A stretch of DNA of 39,985 nucleotides from JAVXTH01 sp036641395. GTDB lineage: Bacteria > Bacillota_I > Bacilli_A > Erysipelotrichales > Erysipelotrichaceae. The stretch's first letter is position 1; every line of letters begins with the position of its first letter. The position numbers were made by a program, and so were the translations under genes. The notes below the pieces were generated by a model. The model saw nothing but the letters and a program-made list of their open reading frames with translations, made no database searches and was not told the DNA's origin. The DNA is taken from contig JAVWEY010000011.1 of the NCBI GenBank assembly GCA_036641395.1, forward strand, positions 1-39,985, read 5' to 3'. Of the stretch, positions 24,311 to 31,721 are shown piece after piece.

Positions 24311-25489
24311 ATGGAAACTGTTTATGAAAAATCATTAGAGCTGCATCGTGTGAATAAGGGGAAAGTAGAAATTCACTCTAAAGTAGAAGTGAATAACTTA
24401 GAGGACTTAGCACTTGCTTATTCACCAGGAGTGGCACAACCATGTCGTGAAATTGTTGATGATTTAGAAAATGCTTACCTGTATACAAATAAAGGCAATA
24501 CAATTGCAATTGTAAGTGATGGAAGTGCTGTTTTAGGTCTTGGTAATATAGGTGCGGAAGCAGCATTACCAGTAATGGAGGGGAAAGCAGTTTTATTTAA
24601 ACGCTTTGCAAATGTTGATGCAATTCCACTTTGTATTGATGCTCATAGCGAAGCAGAGATAATCGCATTTATTAAAGCAATTGCGCCTAGTTATGCAGGC
24701 ATATTAATGGAAGATATTGCTGCACCAAAGTGTGTAAGTATTGAACGCACATTAATTAAAGAAATGAATATTCCAGTCTTTCATGATGATCAACATGGAA
24801 CGGCTATTATTACGCTTGCTGCATTGATGAATTATTTACGTCTAACAAAGAAAACAAAAGAAACAATAAGAGTTGTTATGAGTGGTGCAGGAGCGGCTGG
24901 TAGTTCTATTATTAAACTAATGCATGATTTTGGAATTCAACATATTGAGGCTTTTGATATAAAAGGTCAAATTAGACAAAAAGACGCAAAGGATTACGAT
25001 TTCTTAAAGAAAGAATTATTAACTTGTGTTAATTTAGATCATAAAGAATATAAAAATATTGAAGAAGCAATGATTGGTGCTGATGTATTCGTTGGAGTTA
25101 GTGCACCTAATATCATTAATAAGAAGATGGTTGCCTCAATGAATGAGCGATCAGCTGTATTCGCAATGGCAAACCCAACCCCTGAAATTATGCCAGAAGA
25201 TGCTTTATCGGCAGGGGCATATGTCATTGGAACAGGACGAAGTGATTATCCAAATCAAGTAAATAATGTATTAGCTTTCCCTGGCTTATTTAGAGGTGTA
25301 TTAGATGTACATGCGACTAAGATTAGTGAAGGAATGAAGATTGCAGCAGCAAATGCGTTGGCTAGTTTAATTAAGGATGAAGAATTAGATGAGAATCATA
25401 TTATTCCCACAGTATTTGATCCTCGTGTCGCAAGTCATGTCGCAAAAGCAGTAGGGGATTGTGCCATCAAGGAGGGTAACATTCGATGA
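24311..25489 (+). CDS. malic enzyme (oxaloacetate-decarboxylating malate dehydrogenase)
   Basis: Converts malate to pyruvate and CO2 with reduction of NAD(P)+. 392 residues, the short bacterial form. The catalytic tyrosine lies in LALAYSPGVAQPCREI (about residue 37); GILMEDIAAPKC and FHDDQHGTAI carry the metal-binding Glu and Asp residues and the catalytic region; VVMSGAGAAGSSI is the dinucleotide-binding loop; MANPTPEIMPEDA is typical of the C-terminal half. Preceded by AAAGGAG. First gene of the operon malic enzyme-aspA-fumA-fumB-cutC; the next gene overlaps its stop (ATGA). Confidence 0.96.
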   Translation: METVYEKSLELHRVNKGKVEIHSKVEVNNLEDLALAYSPGVAQPCREIVDDLENAYLYTNKGNTIAIVSDGSAVLGLGNIGAEAALPVMEGKAVLFKRFANVDAIPLCIDAHSEAEIIAFIKAIAPSYAGILMEDIAAPKCVSIERTLIKEMNIPVFHDDQHGTAIITLAALMNYLRLTKKTKETIRVVMSGAGAAGSSIIKLMHDFGIQHIEAFDIKGQIRQKDAKDYDFLKKELLTCVNLDHKEYKNIEEAMIGADVFVGVSAPNIINKKMVASMNERSAVFAMANPTPEIMPEDALSAGAYVIGTGRSDYPNQVNNVLAFPGLFRGVLDVHATKISEGMKIAAANALASLIKDEELDENHIIPTVFDPRVASHVAKAVGDCAIKEGNIR

Positions 25490-26913
25490 ATGAAACTAGA
25501 ACAGAGAAAGATTCAATTGGTGAAATAGAAGTACCAGTGAATGCTTTATACGGATGTCAAACCGTTCGGGCTATGCATAACTTTCCAATTACACATTTAA
25601 AGACACATCCAATTATGATTCGCTCGCTTGGTATGGTTAAAAAAGCCTGTGCGATTGCGAACCATGAGTGCGGTCATTTAGAAGATGAGAAGTATCATTA
25701 TATAATCACTGCCTGTGATGAAGTTATTTCAGGTAAATTAGATGAATGGTTTATAACGGATGTGATTCAAGGTGGGGCAGGTACAAGTGTTAACATGAAT
25801 GCGAATGAAGTAATTGCGAATCGTGCAGCACAGCTTGCAGGGAAACAGATTGGTGTTTATGACTATATTCATCCCAATGATCATATTAACTTTGGCCAAT
25901 CAACCAATGATGTATTTCCGACAGCGGGAAAGCTTACTTGTTTATATTTAGTTGAAAATTTATTGGAAGAAGTGATGCTTCTTCAAGAAGCATTATTAGA
26001 TAAAAGCATTGAATTTAATGATGTGATGAAACTGGGAAGAACTCACTTACAAGATGCTGTACCAATTCGTATGGGGCAAGAGTTTCATGCTTTTGCGACA
26101 TCTTTTGTAAGGGATATAAGAAGAATAAAATTATCTTTTGCAAATTTGAAATCAATTAATATGGGTGCAACCGCAATTGGTACGGGAATTAATACCGATG
26201 AACAATATCGTCGTATTTGTGTAATAGCCTTATGTGAAATATCACAAATTGATTTAACAAGTGCTCGTGATTTAGTCGATGGAACTCGTAATGTCGATAC
26301 GTTTGCTTGGGCTCATGCTTCTTTAAAAACACTAGCTGTTAATCTATCTAAGATGTGTAACGATATTCGTTTGATGGCATCAGGCCCAAAAACCGGTCTT
26401 GCGGAAATTGGTCTTCCACCAAAACAACCTGGATCAAGCATTATGCCTGGTAAAATAAATCCAGTTATTCCAGAAGTATGTAATCAAGTATGTTTCCAAG
26501 TATTTGGTAATGATATCGCAATTACTAAAGCAGCAGAAGCAGGTCAAATGGAATTAAATGTATTTGAACCAGTTTTATTCTATAATTTATTTCAGAGTAT
26601 CGAAATCTTAGCAAATGCATGTTATACCTTAAGAGAAAATGCAATTAAAGGAATTGTTGCCAATCGTGAACATTGTAAGGATTTAGTTGAAAATTCACTT
26701 GGAACAGCAACTGCACTTGCTCCTCATATTGGTTATGCGAATGCTAGTAAATATGCGAAAATGGCATTAAAAGATAATCGCAAATTAAAAGAATTGATTT
26801 TAGAAAGTAAATTAATGACGAAAGAAAAATTAGATGAAGTATTAAATATAAAAGAAATGACATCACCAGGAATTCCAGGTATGCATAAGAAAAGAGATCG
26901 GAAGAAGGGTTAA
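25486..26913 (+). CDS. aspA: aspartate ammonia-lyase
   Basis: Splits aspartate into fumarate and ammonia. 475 residues. The superfamily signature is GSSIMPGKINP near residue 315; the following VIPEVCNQVCFQV and the N-terminal KDSIGEIEVPVNALYGCQT favour aspartase over class II fumarase, in which CEALTMV usually follows. GQSTNDVFPTAGKL and GRTHLQDAVPI are the other active-site regions. It overlaps malic enzyme by 4 bases (ATGA). The gene context, with a separate class I fumarase immediately downstream, also argues that this enzyme is the aspartase. Confidence 0.93.
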   Translation: MNETRTEKDSIGEIEVPVNALYGCQTVRAMHNFPITHLKTHPIMIRSLGMVKKACAIANHECGHLEDEKYHYIITACDEVISGKLDEWFITDVIQGGAGTSVNMNANEVIANRAAQLAGKQIGVYDYIHPNDHINFGQSTNDVFPTAGKLTCLYLVENLLEEVMLLQEALLDKSIEFNDVMKLGRTHLQDAVPIRMGQEFHAFATSFVRDIRRIKLSFANLKSINMGATAIGTGINTDEQYRRICVIALCEISQIDLTSARDLVDGTRNVDTFAWAHASLKTLAVNLSKMCNDIRLMASGPKTGLAEIGLPPKQPGSSIMPGKINPVIPEVCNQVCFQVFGNDIAITKAAEAGQMELNVFEPVLFYNLFQSIEILANACYTLRENAIKGIVANREHCKDLVENSLGTATALAPHIGYANASKYAKMALKDNRKLKELILESKLMTKEKLDEVLNIKEMTSPGIPGMHKKRDRKKG

Positions 26914-26914
26914 A

Positions 26915-27763
26915 ATGAAAGAAATTCATGTTCATAAAATTAGAGATTGTATCGAAGCAATGGTAATCGATATCAATGTGAATTACCCAAGCGATATAAT
27001 GAATAAACTAATTGAATGTGCAAATAAAGAAAGCCAACCAATTGCGAAAGAAAGTTTTCGTATTTTACTTGAAAATGCACGTATTGCGAAAGCAGAAAAA
27101 ATACCAGTATGTCAAGATACGGGTATGGCAATTGTCTTTATGAAAATTGGTCAAGATGTTCATTTTGTTGGTGGTGATTTAAAAACAGCGATTAATGAAG
27201 GGGTAGCTAGTGGCTATGAAAAAGGATATTTACGTAAGTCAGTTGTAAGTGATCCGATATTTCAACGACTAAATACACTAGATAATACGCCAGCAGTTAT
27301 TTATATGGATATTGTAGAAGGGGATCAAGTAAAGATTGAGGTAAGTGCGAAAGGCTTTGGTTCTGAGAATATGAGTGTTCTTAAAATGTTGAAACCAGCC
27401 CAAGGATTACAAGGAGTTAAAGATGTCGTAATTGATGCGGTAAAATGTGCAGGACCTAATGCATGTCCGCCAATGGTAATTGGGGTAGGTATTGGGGGAA
27501 CTTTTGATTATGCGGCTTATATGGCTAAACATGCGTTATTAAGAAATATTGAAGAAGCAAATAAAGATCCCTTGTATGATAAACTTGAACAGGAATTATT
27601 AGAAGAAATTAATTGTTTAAATATTGGACCTCAAGGTTTAAAAGGTGATACAAGTGCAATGCGTGTATTAATTGAGCAATATCCAACTCATATTGCTGGT
27701 CTTCCGGTTGCAGTTAATATTTCTTGTCATATTACACGACATGCAAGTGAGGTGATATCATGA
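26915..27763 (+). CDS. fumA: class I fumarate hydratase, alpha subunit
   Basis: The Fe-S subunit of an oxygen-sensitive, two-subunit fumarase (or, less likely, L(+)-tartrate dehydratase, which is of the same family). 282 residues. The [4Fe-4S] cysteines are in VCQDTG (about C67), in KCAGPNACPP (near residue 183) and in ISCHITRHA (near residue 270). It starts 1 base after the aspA stop, so the two are translationally linked. Being next to aspA and malic enzyme makes fumarase the more likely activity. Confidence 0.93.
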   Translation: MKEIHVHKIRDCIEAMVIDINVNYPSDIMNKLIECANKESQPIAKESFRILLENARIAKAEKIPVCQDTGMAIVFMKIGQDVHFVGGDLKTAINEGVASGYEKGYLRKSVVSDPIFQRLNTLDNTPAVIYMDIVEGDQVKIEVSAKGFGSENMSVLKMLKPAQGLQGVKDVVIDAVKCAGPNACPPMVIGVGIGGTFDYAAYMAKHALLRNIEEANKDPLYDKLEQELLEEINCLNIGPQGLKGDTSAMRVLIEQYPTHIAGLPVAVNISCHITRHASEVIS

Positions 27764-28281
27764 CTCATTTAGATACACCAATTACAAAAGATAAATTAAG
27801 TGATTTAAAAGCAGGAGAAATAATAACGATATCAGGCGTTATTTATACGGCACGTGATGCTGCTCATAAGAAAATGAGTGAATTGCTTAACGAACATAAA
27901 CCACTGCCTTTTGATATTAAGGATGCCGTTATTTATTATGTTGGACCAACACCTGCACGAAGTCATCAAGTAATTGGAAGTGCGGGACCTACAACAAGTT
28001 CTAGAATGGATGCTTATGCGCCAAGTCTATATGATTTGGGAATGAGTGTAAGCATTGGTAAAGGATATCGAACAAAAAAGGTAATTGATTCCATTAAAAA
28101 GAACCGAGCTGCTTACATGGTAGCCATCGGCGGAGCTGGAGCTTACTTAAGTAAATGTATTGTTGAAAGCAAAGTGATTGCCTTTGATGAACTAGGTGCT
28201 GAAGCAATTCGTCGCTTAGTTGTGAAAGATTTCCCAGTAACATTATGTATTGATTCACAAGGCGGTAATCTTTATGAATAA
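27760..28281 (+). CDS. fumB: class I fumarate hydratase, beta subunit
   Basis: 173 residues, the small swivelling subunit of two-component fumarases. Motifs LKAGEIITISGVIYTARDAAHKK, YYVGPTPARS, GPTTSSRMD and IGKGYRTKKV are characteristic, and IDSQGGNLYE closes the protein. It overlaps the alpha subunit by 4 bases (ATGA), the normal arrangement for an obligate complex. The symbol is used here in the sense of beta subunit, not E. coli fumB. Confidence 0.92.
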   Translation: MTHLDTPITKDKLSDLKAGEIITISGVIYTARDAAHKKMSELLNEHKPLPFDIKDAVIYYVGPTPARSHQVIGSAGPTTSSRMDAYAPSLYDLGMSVSIGKGYRTKKVIDSIKKNRAAYMVAIGGAGAYLSKCIVESKVIAFDELGAEAIRRLVVKDFPVTLCIDSQGGNLYE

Positions 28282-29020
28282 TATTGTTGAGATATGTTGT
28301 GGAAGTTATGAAGATGTAGTAACTGCTTTTAAGGCAAAAGCGAATCGAATTGAATTAAATTCGGCTTTGTTCTTAGGTGGATTAACCCCTTCTTTAGCAA
28401 CGCTTATTGAAAGTAAGAAAAATGTTAATCTACCAATTATTTGTATGGTGAGAAATCGTGGTGCGGGTTTTTGTTATTGCGAAAGTGAAAAAGCAATTAT
28501 GATGAAAGATGCTTATTATTTATTGGAGCATGGAGCAGATGGAATCGCTTTTGGTTTTTTGAATGAAGATAAAACAATTGATATAAATGCGACAAAAGCA
28601 ATGTGTGATTTAATTCATCACTATCATGGTGAAGCTGTTTTTCATCGAGCAATTGATTGTACGCTTGATTTGGTACAAGCGTGCACACAATTAGTTGAAT
28701 GTAAGGTAGATCGCATCTTAACAAGCGGTGGGAAAGTAAACGCTTATGAAGGCATTGAAGTAATTGCATCACTTCAAAAGAAATTTAATCATCAAATTGA
28801 ATTTGTTGCAGGTTGTGGAGTAAATGAAAATAATGCTTTACAAATTATTCAAGCAACCGGAATTCATCAAGTTCATTCTTCTTGTAAGGGATGGATGAAA
28901 GATATGACAACGCAGGGTAAAGAAGTAACTTACTATTTTGATGAACACCATCCAGAACATTATGATATAGTGAATTACGACAAAGTTGCCTCACTTGTTC
29001 ACGTTACTTTTAGTCGATAA
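28274..29020 (+). CDS. cutC: CutC family protein
   Basis: 248 residues from the ATG at 28274, overlapping fumB by 8 bases; the longer TTG-start reading at 28250 has no advantage. The TIM-barrel CutC signatures are clear: VEICCGSYEDVVTAFKAKA, RIELNSALFLGGLTPS, MVRNRGAGFCY, HRAIDCTLD, RILTSGG and FVAGCGVN. CutC was first linked to copper homeostasis, but its biochemical role is unsettled. The tight coupling to fumB suggests a link to the same physiology, though this is inference. Confidence 0.92.
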   Translation: MNNIVEICCGSYEDVVTAFKAKANRIELNSALFLGGLTPSLATLIESKKNVNLPIICMVRNRGAGFCYCESEKAIMMKDAYYLLEHGADGIAFGFLNEDKTIDINATKAMCDLIHHYHGEAVFHRAIDCTLDLVQACTQLVECKVDRILTSGGKVNAYEGIEVIASLQKKFNHQIEFVAGCGVNENNALQIIQATGIHQVHSSCKGWMKDMTTQGKEVTYYFDEHHPEHYDIVNYDKVASLVHVTFSR

Positions 29021-29030
29021 AAAATAATCA

Positions 29031-29059
29031 TATACAATAAGGTTAAAATCCTTTATAAT
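29031..29059 (+). promoter_or_regulatory. promoter of the CofE-like gene
   Basis: TATACA (29031-29036), a 17-bp spacer and a perfect TATAAT (29054-29059), about 41 bases before the start codon. Confidence 0.55.
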
Positions 29060-29100
29060 ATGTAAGGTATTTTTATTTTTAACCATGGAGGTATTCTAAT

Positions 29101-30291
29101 ATGGAAAGAAAAATTGGAACAGTTTCAAGAGGAGTTCGTTGTCCTATTATTCGTGAAAATGATGATTTGGCTAAAATTGTAGTAGATTCAGTATTAGAAG
29201 CTGCTGACAGTGAAAATTTTTCGTTAAGAGATAAAGATGTTGTTGCGATTACCGAGTCAATTGTTGCTCGTTCTCAAGGTAACTATGTAAGTGTTGATCA
29301 GATTGCAAAGGATGTTAAAAGTAAATTAGGTGGAGAAACAATTGGTGTTATTTTCCCGATTTTATCCCGTAATCGTTTTGCAATTTGTCTGCGTGGTATT
29401 GCGAAAGGTGCTAAGAAAGTAGTGTTAATGCTTAGTTATCCAAGTGATGAAGTTGGAAACGAGTTGGTTTCTTTAGACCAATTAGATGAACATGGAATTA
29501 ATCCGTTCAGTGATGTTTTAGACTTTGAAACTTATCGGAAACATTTTGGGGATAATCGTCATCCTTTTACTAACATTGATTATGTAGATTACTATAAAAA
29601 ATTAATTGAGTCTTGTGGTGCAGAAGCTGAAATTATTTTGGCAAACGATCCACGAGTTATCTTAAGATATACAAAGAATGTCCTTCATTGTGATATTCAT
29701 ACAAGAGTTCGTACTAACCGCATTTTAAAACAAAATGGTGGTGAAGCTATCTTTGGTTTAGATGAAATTGTTAATGAACCAATTGATGGCAGTGGATACA
29801 ATGAAACTTATGGTTTATTAGGTTCTAATAAATCAACGGAAGATAAGATTAAACTATTCCCTCGCGATTGTTTCCCTTTAGTTGAAAAAATTCAAAAAGA
29901 TATTTTAACTAAAACAGGTAAACACATTGAAGTTATGGTATATGGAGATGGTGCATTTAAAGATCCGATTGGAAAGATATGGGAACTTGCAGATCCATGT
30001 GTGTCTCCAGCATTTACAGATGGGTTAAAAGGAACTCCAAGTGAATTGAAACTTAAATATCTTGCGGATAATGATTTCGCAGATTTAAGTGGTGAAGAAC
30101 TTAAAAGCGCAATTAGTAAGAGCATAAAGAATAAAGATAAGGATCTTGTGGGAAGCATGGCTTCACAAGGAACAACCCCTCGTCAATTAACCGACTTGAT
30201 TGGATCCTTATGTGATCTTACAAGTGGTTCTGGTGATAAAGGTACGCCAATCGTACTGGTACAAGGATATTTCGATAATTTCACAAATTAA
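29101..30291 (+). CDS. CofE-like coenzyme F420-0:L-glutamate ligase family protein
   Basis: 396 residues, start after GGAGG. The N-terminal segment TVSRGVRCPIIRENDDLAKIVVDSVLEA, the following DKDVVAITESIVARSQGN and later VMVYGDGAFKDPIG resemble the F420-0:gamma-glutamyl ligase family (COG1478/PF01996), which in methanogens and actinobacteria adds glutamate to F420. The protein is longer than CofE (about 250 residues). Nothing else for F420 synthesis (cofC, cofD, cofG/H) is in the window and Firmicutes of this type are not known F420 makers, so the real substrate is probably different. Monocistronic, with its own promoter and a strong terminator. Confidence 0.75.
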   Translation: MERKIGTVSRGVRCPIIRENDDLAKIVVDSVLEAADSENFSLRDKDVVAITESIVARSQGNYVSVDQIAKDVKSKLGGETIGVIFPILSRNRFAICLRGIAKGAKKVVLMLSYPSDEVGNELVSLDQLDEHGINPFSDVLDFETYRKHFGDNRHPFTNIDYVDYYKKLIESCGAEAEIILANDPRVILRYTKNVLHCDIHTRVRTNRILKQNGGEAIFGLDEIVNEPIDGSGYNETYGLLGSNKSTEDKIKLFPRDCFPLVEKIQKDILTKTGKHIEVMVYGDGAFKDPIGKIWELADPCVSPAFTDGLKGTPSELKLKYLADNDFADLSGEELKSAISKSIKNKDKDLVGSMASQGTTPRQLTDLIGSLCDLTSGSGDKGTPIVLVQGYFDNFTN

Positions 30292-30322
30292 AAAGCAGGT
30301 AGCGATTTTCGCTACCTGTTTT
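30291..30322. terminator. bidirectional terminator between convergent genes
   Basis: CAGGTAGCGA (30296-30305) and TCGCTACCTG (30309-30318) form a perfect 10-bp stem with a 3-base loop, flanked by A4 and T4, so it can work on both strands. Confidence 0.85.
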
Positions 30323-30325
30323 CAA

Positions 30326-30790
30326 TCATTTATCTTGATTACTTTTCCCAGTTATTTTACTAATTGATATACAGCCAATTGACACCGCTTTTAAATACTT
30401 TTCTATCACAAAATCTCGACGTTCAAGTTCATTGGGACATAATTTATCACAAATAAAACCTAACTTTTCTCTTTTGCTTTCTTCCTCATCAATAAAACTT
30501 ATTTCTCCTTCAATCATAGAACTAAAATAATGAGTCGTGTAACGAATCGGAACGATGTGTGGATTTTGGACAATTAGTACAGATACTTCTGGATTAGCTT
30601 TTAGTGCTTGAATCTTTCTACCTACTTTACTACAATGGAAATACAATTTATTTTCTATTTCATCAAAGGCATAATTGATGGTAACTCCATAAGGTTTATG
30701 ATCAATATCAATCATTGAAATATAAGCTTGATTCTCATAACGAACAATCCGATATGCTTCTTCTTCACTTATCATACGATCTGGTTTCAT
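30326..30790 (-). CDS. pyridoxamine 5'-phosphate oxidase-like flavoprotein (Nim type)
   Basis: 154 residues with the split-barrel FMN-binding fold: MISEEEAYRIVRYENQAYISMIDIDHKPYGVTINYAF, then LYFHCSKVGRKIQALKANPEVSVLIV. These are typical of the NimA/PNPOx-like family, which includes 5-nitroimidazole reductases as well as many proteins of unknown substrate. Whether it confers resistance cannot be read from the sequence. Start follows AAAGGAG. It is divergent from the LytTR gene, and the two promoters share a 12-bp motif. Confidence 0.85.
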   Translation of the reverse strand: MKPDRMISEEEAYRIVRYENQAYISMIDIDHKPYGVTINYAFDEIENKLYFHCSKVGRKIQALKANPEVSVLIVQNPHIVPIRYTTHYFSSMIEGEISFIDEEESKREKLGFICDKLCPNELERRDFVIEKYLKAVSIGCISISKITGKSNQDK

Positions 30791-30812
30791 AGATACATCT
30801 CCTTTTTCTTAT

Positions 30813-30841
30813 ACTTTAGATTCGATTACTTCAATTGTCAA
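30813..30841 (-). promoter_or_regulatory. promoter of the Nim-type gene
   Basis: Minus strand: perfect TTGACA (30841-30836), 17-bp spacer, TAAAGT (30818-30813). The -10 lies inside TCTAAAGTATAA (30820-30809), a motif repeated at the divergent promoter. Confidence 0.6.
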
Positions 30842-30921
30842 TCTTATCTTTTGATGTGCACAAAAGCGAAGCCATATTTGCTTTCCACAATCCATTAAAT
30901 TTACCACAAATTTCGGTTCTC

Positions 30922-30950
30922 TATACTTTCTAAAGTATAAAGCATATAAT
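30922..30950 (+). promoter_or_regulatory. promoter of the LytTR gene with a palindromic operator
   Basis: TATACTTT-CT-AAAGTATA (30922-30939) is an inverted repeat with perfect 8-bp arms. Its first six bases TATACT are at the -35 position, 17 bp from a perfect TATAAT (30945-30950). The right arm belongs to TCTAAAGTATAA (30929-30940), identical to the motif in the opposite nim promoter. Confidence 0.6.
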
Positions 30951-30973
30951 GTTTATAGAGGTAGGTGGTTTTT

Positions 30974-31642
30974 ATGTTGAAAGTCGCCATAGTTACCAAG
31001 AAGTCCGCTGCTAAGGATATAATATTTTCTTTCGGTGAACTACTAATAGATTGGGAATGGACTTTTCGCTATTATGATAAAATAACAAATTATGCCAAAG
31101 CAAATGATATTAAATATGATATTTTAGTTTTATCTGCTGAGTATAATACGAAACGTATTTATGATTCTTTAATGAAAAATCATAAAGATCAAATCATCCT
31201 TTTTGTTATGGATAAAAAGCCTGAAGTATATCGCCAAGGAAGAATGTTTTATATTGATGAAAATGACATTGAACAAAGCCTTAATGAAATTAAAAGTGAG
31301 TTGCTTCGTAAACTAATAACTAAAAATGAATATCATCTCAATTATAATGGTATCAATATTCGTTTATCCTATGATGATATTTTCTATATTGAAAAAGTAA
31401 ATAAAAATCTTGTGTATCATACAAAACGAGGTTTATTTGAAGAACGAGCAAGTTTAATTCATAAAGAAGATATCTTTAATAAATATGGCTTTATTCGTAC
31501 CCATGCCTCTTTCATGGTTAATATGAAATACATTATGAATATTATTCAAGATGATATAAGTTTAGTGAATCAAGAAAGGTTACCGATTGCTCGCTCAAGA
31601 GCAAAGGAAGTATTATTAAAGTTCCAAAACTATAAGAAATAA
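30974..31642 (+). CDS. LytTR-family transcriptional regulator with a degenerate receiver domain
   Basis: 222 residues from the ATG at 30974, after AGAGGTAGGTGG. The C-terminal 100 residues are a LytTR DNA-binding domain (RLSYDDIFYIEKVNKNLVYHT, then FIRTHASFMVNMKYI, then LPIARSRAKEVL). The N-terminal 115 residues have receiver-like secondary structure, but the acidic pair expected after the first strand is absent (VAIVTKKSA) and the phosphorylated Asp at the end of the third strand is replaced (DILVLSAEYN). It is therefore probably not controlled by phosphorylation. No histidine kinase gene is adjacent. It may regulate itself and the divergent Nim-type gene (inference). Confidence 0.85.
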   Translation: MLKVAIVTKKSAAKDIIFSFGELLIDWEWTFRYYDKITNYAKANDIKYDILVLSAEYNTKRIYDSLMKNHKDQIILFVMDKKPEVYRQGRMFYIDENDIEQSLNEIKSELLRKLITKNEYHLNYNGINIRLSYDDIFYIEKVNKNLVYHTKRGLFEERASLIHKEDIFNKYGFIRTHASFMVNMKYIMNIIQDDISLVNQERLPIARSRAKEVLLKFQNYKK

Positions 31643-31644
31643 AG

Positions 31645-31662
31645 ATATTCCAAATATTCCAA
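31645..31662 (+). repeat. perfect tandem 9-bp direct repeat
   Basis: ATATTCCAA is repeated twice head to tail just after the LytTR stop codon. LytTR regulators usually bind paired direct repeats, but this sequence does not match the usual LytTR site, and the position after the gene is odd. Confidence 0.5.
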
Positions 31663-31706
31663 GATTTTACTGATTATGCCAAATGTATCGTTCTTTTTAA
31701 AAGATT

Positions 31707-31715
31707 TGCTATAAT
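31707..31715 (+). promoter_or_regulatory. extended -10 promoter of the large RNA candidate
   Basis: TGCTATAAT is a perfect extended -10 (TG, one base, TATAAT). No strong -35. Transcription would start near 31722, directly before the first helix of the RNA candidate. Confidence 0.6.
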
Positions 31716-31721
31716 ATGAAT

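Noticed and set aside
25486..26913. Class II fumarase (fumC)
   Set aside because: The residues after the superfamily signature (VIPEVCNQVCF) and the N-terminus match aspartase, and a class I fumarase follows directly in the operon.
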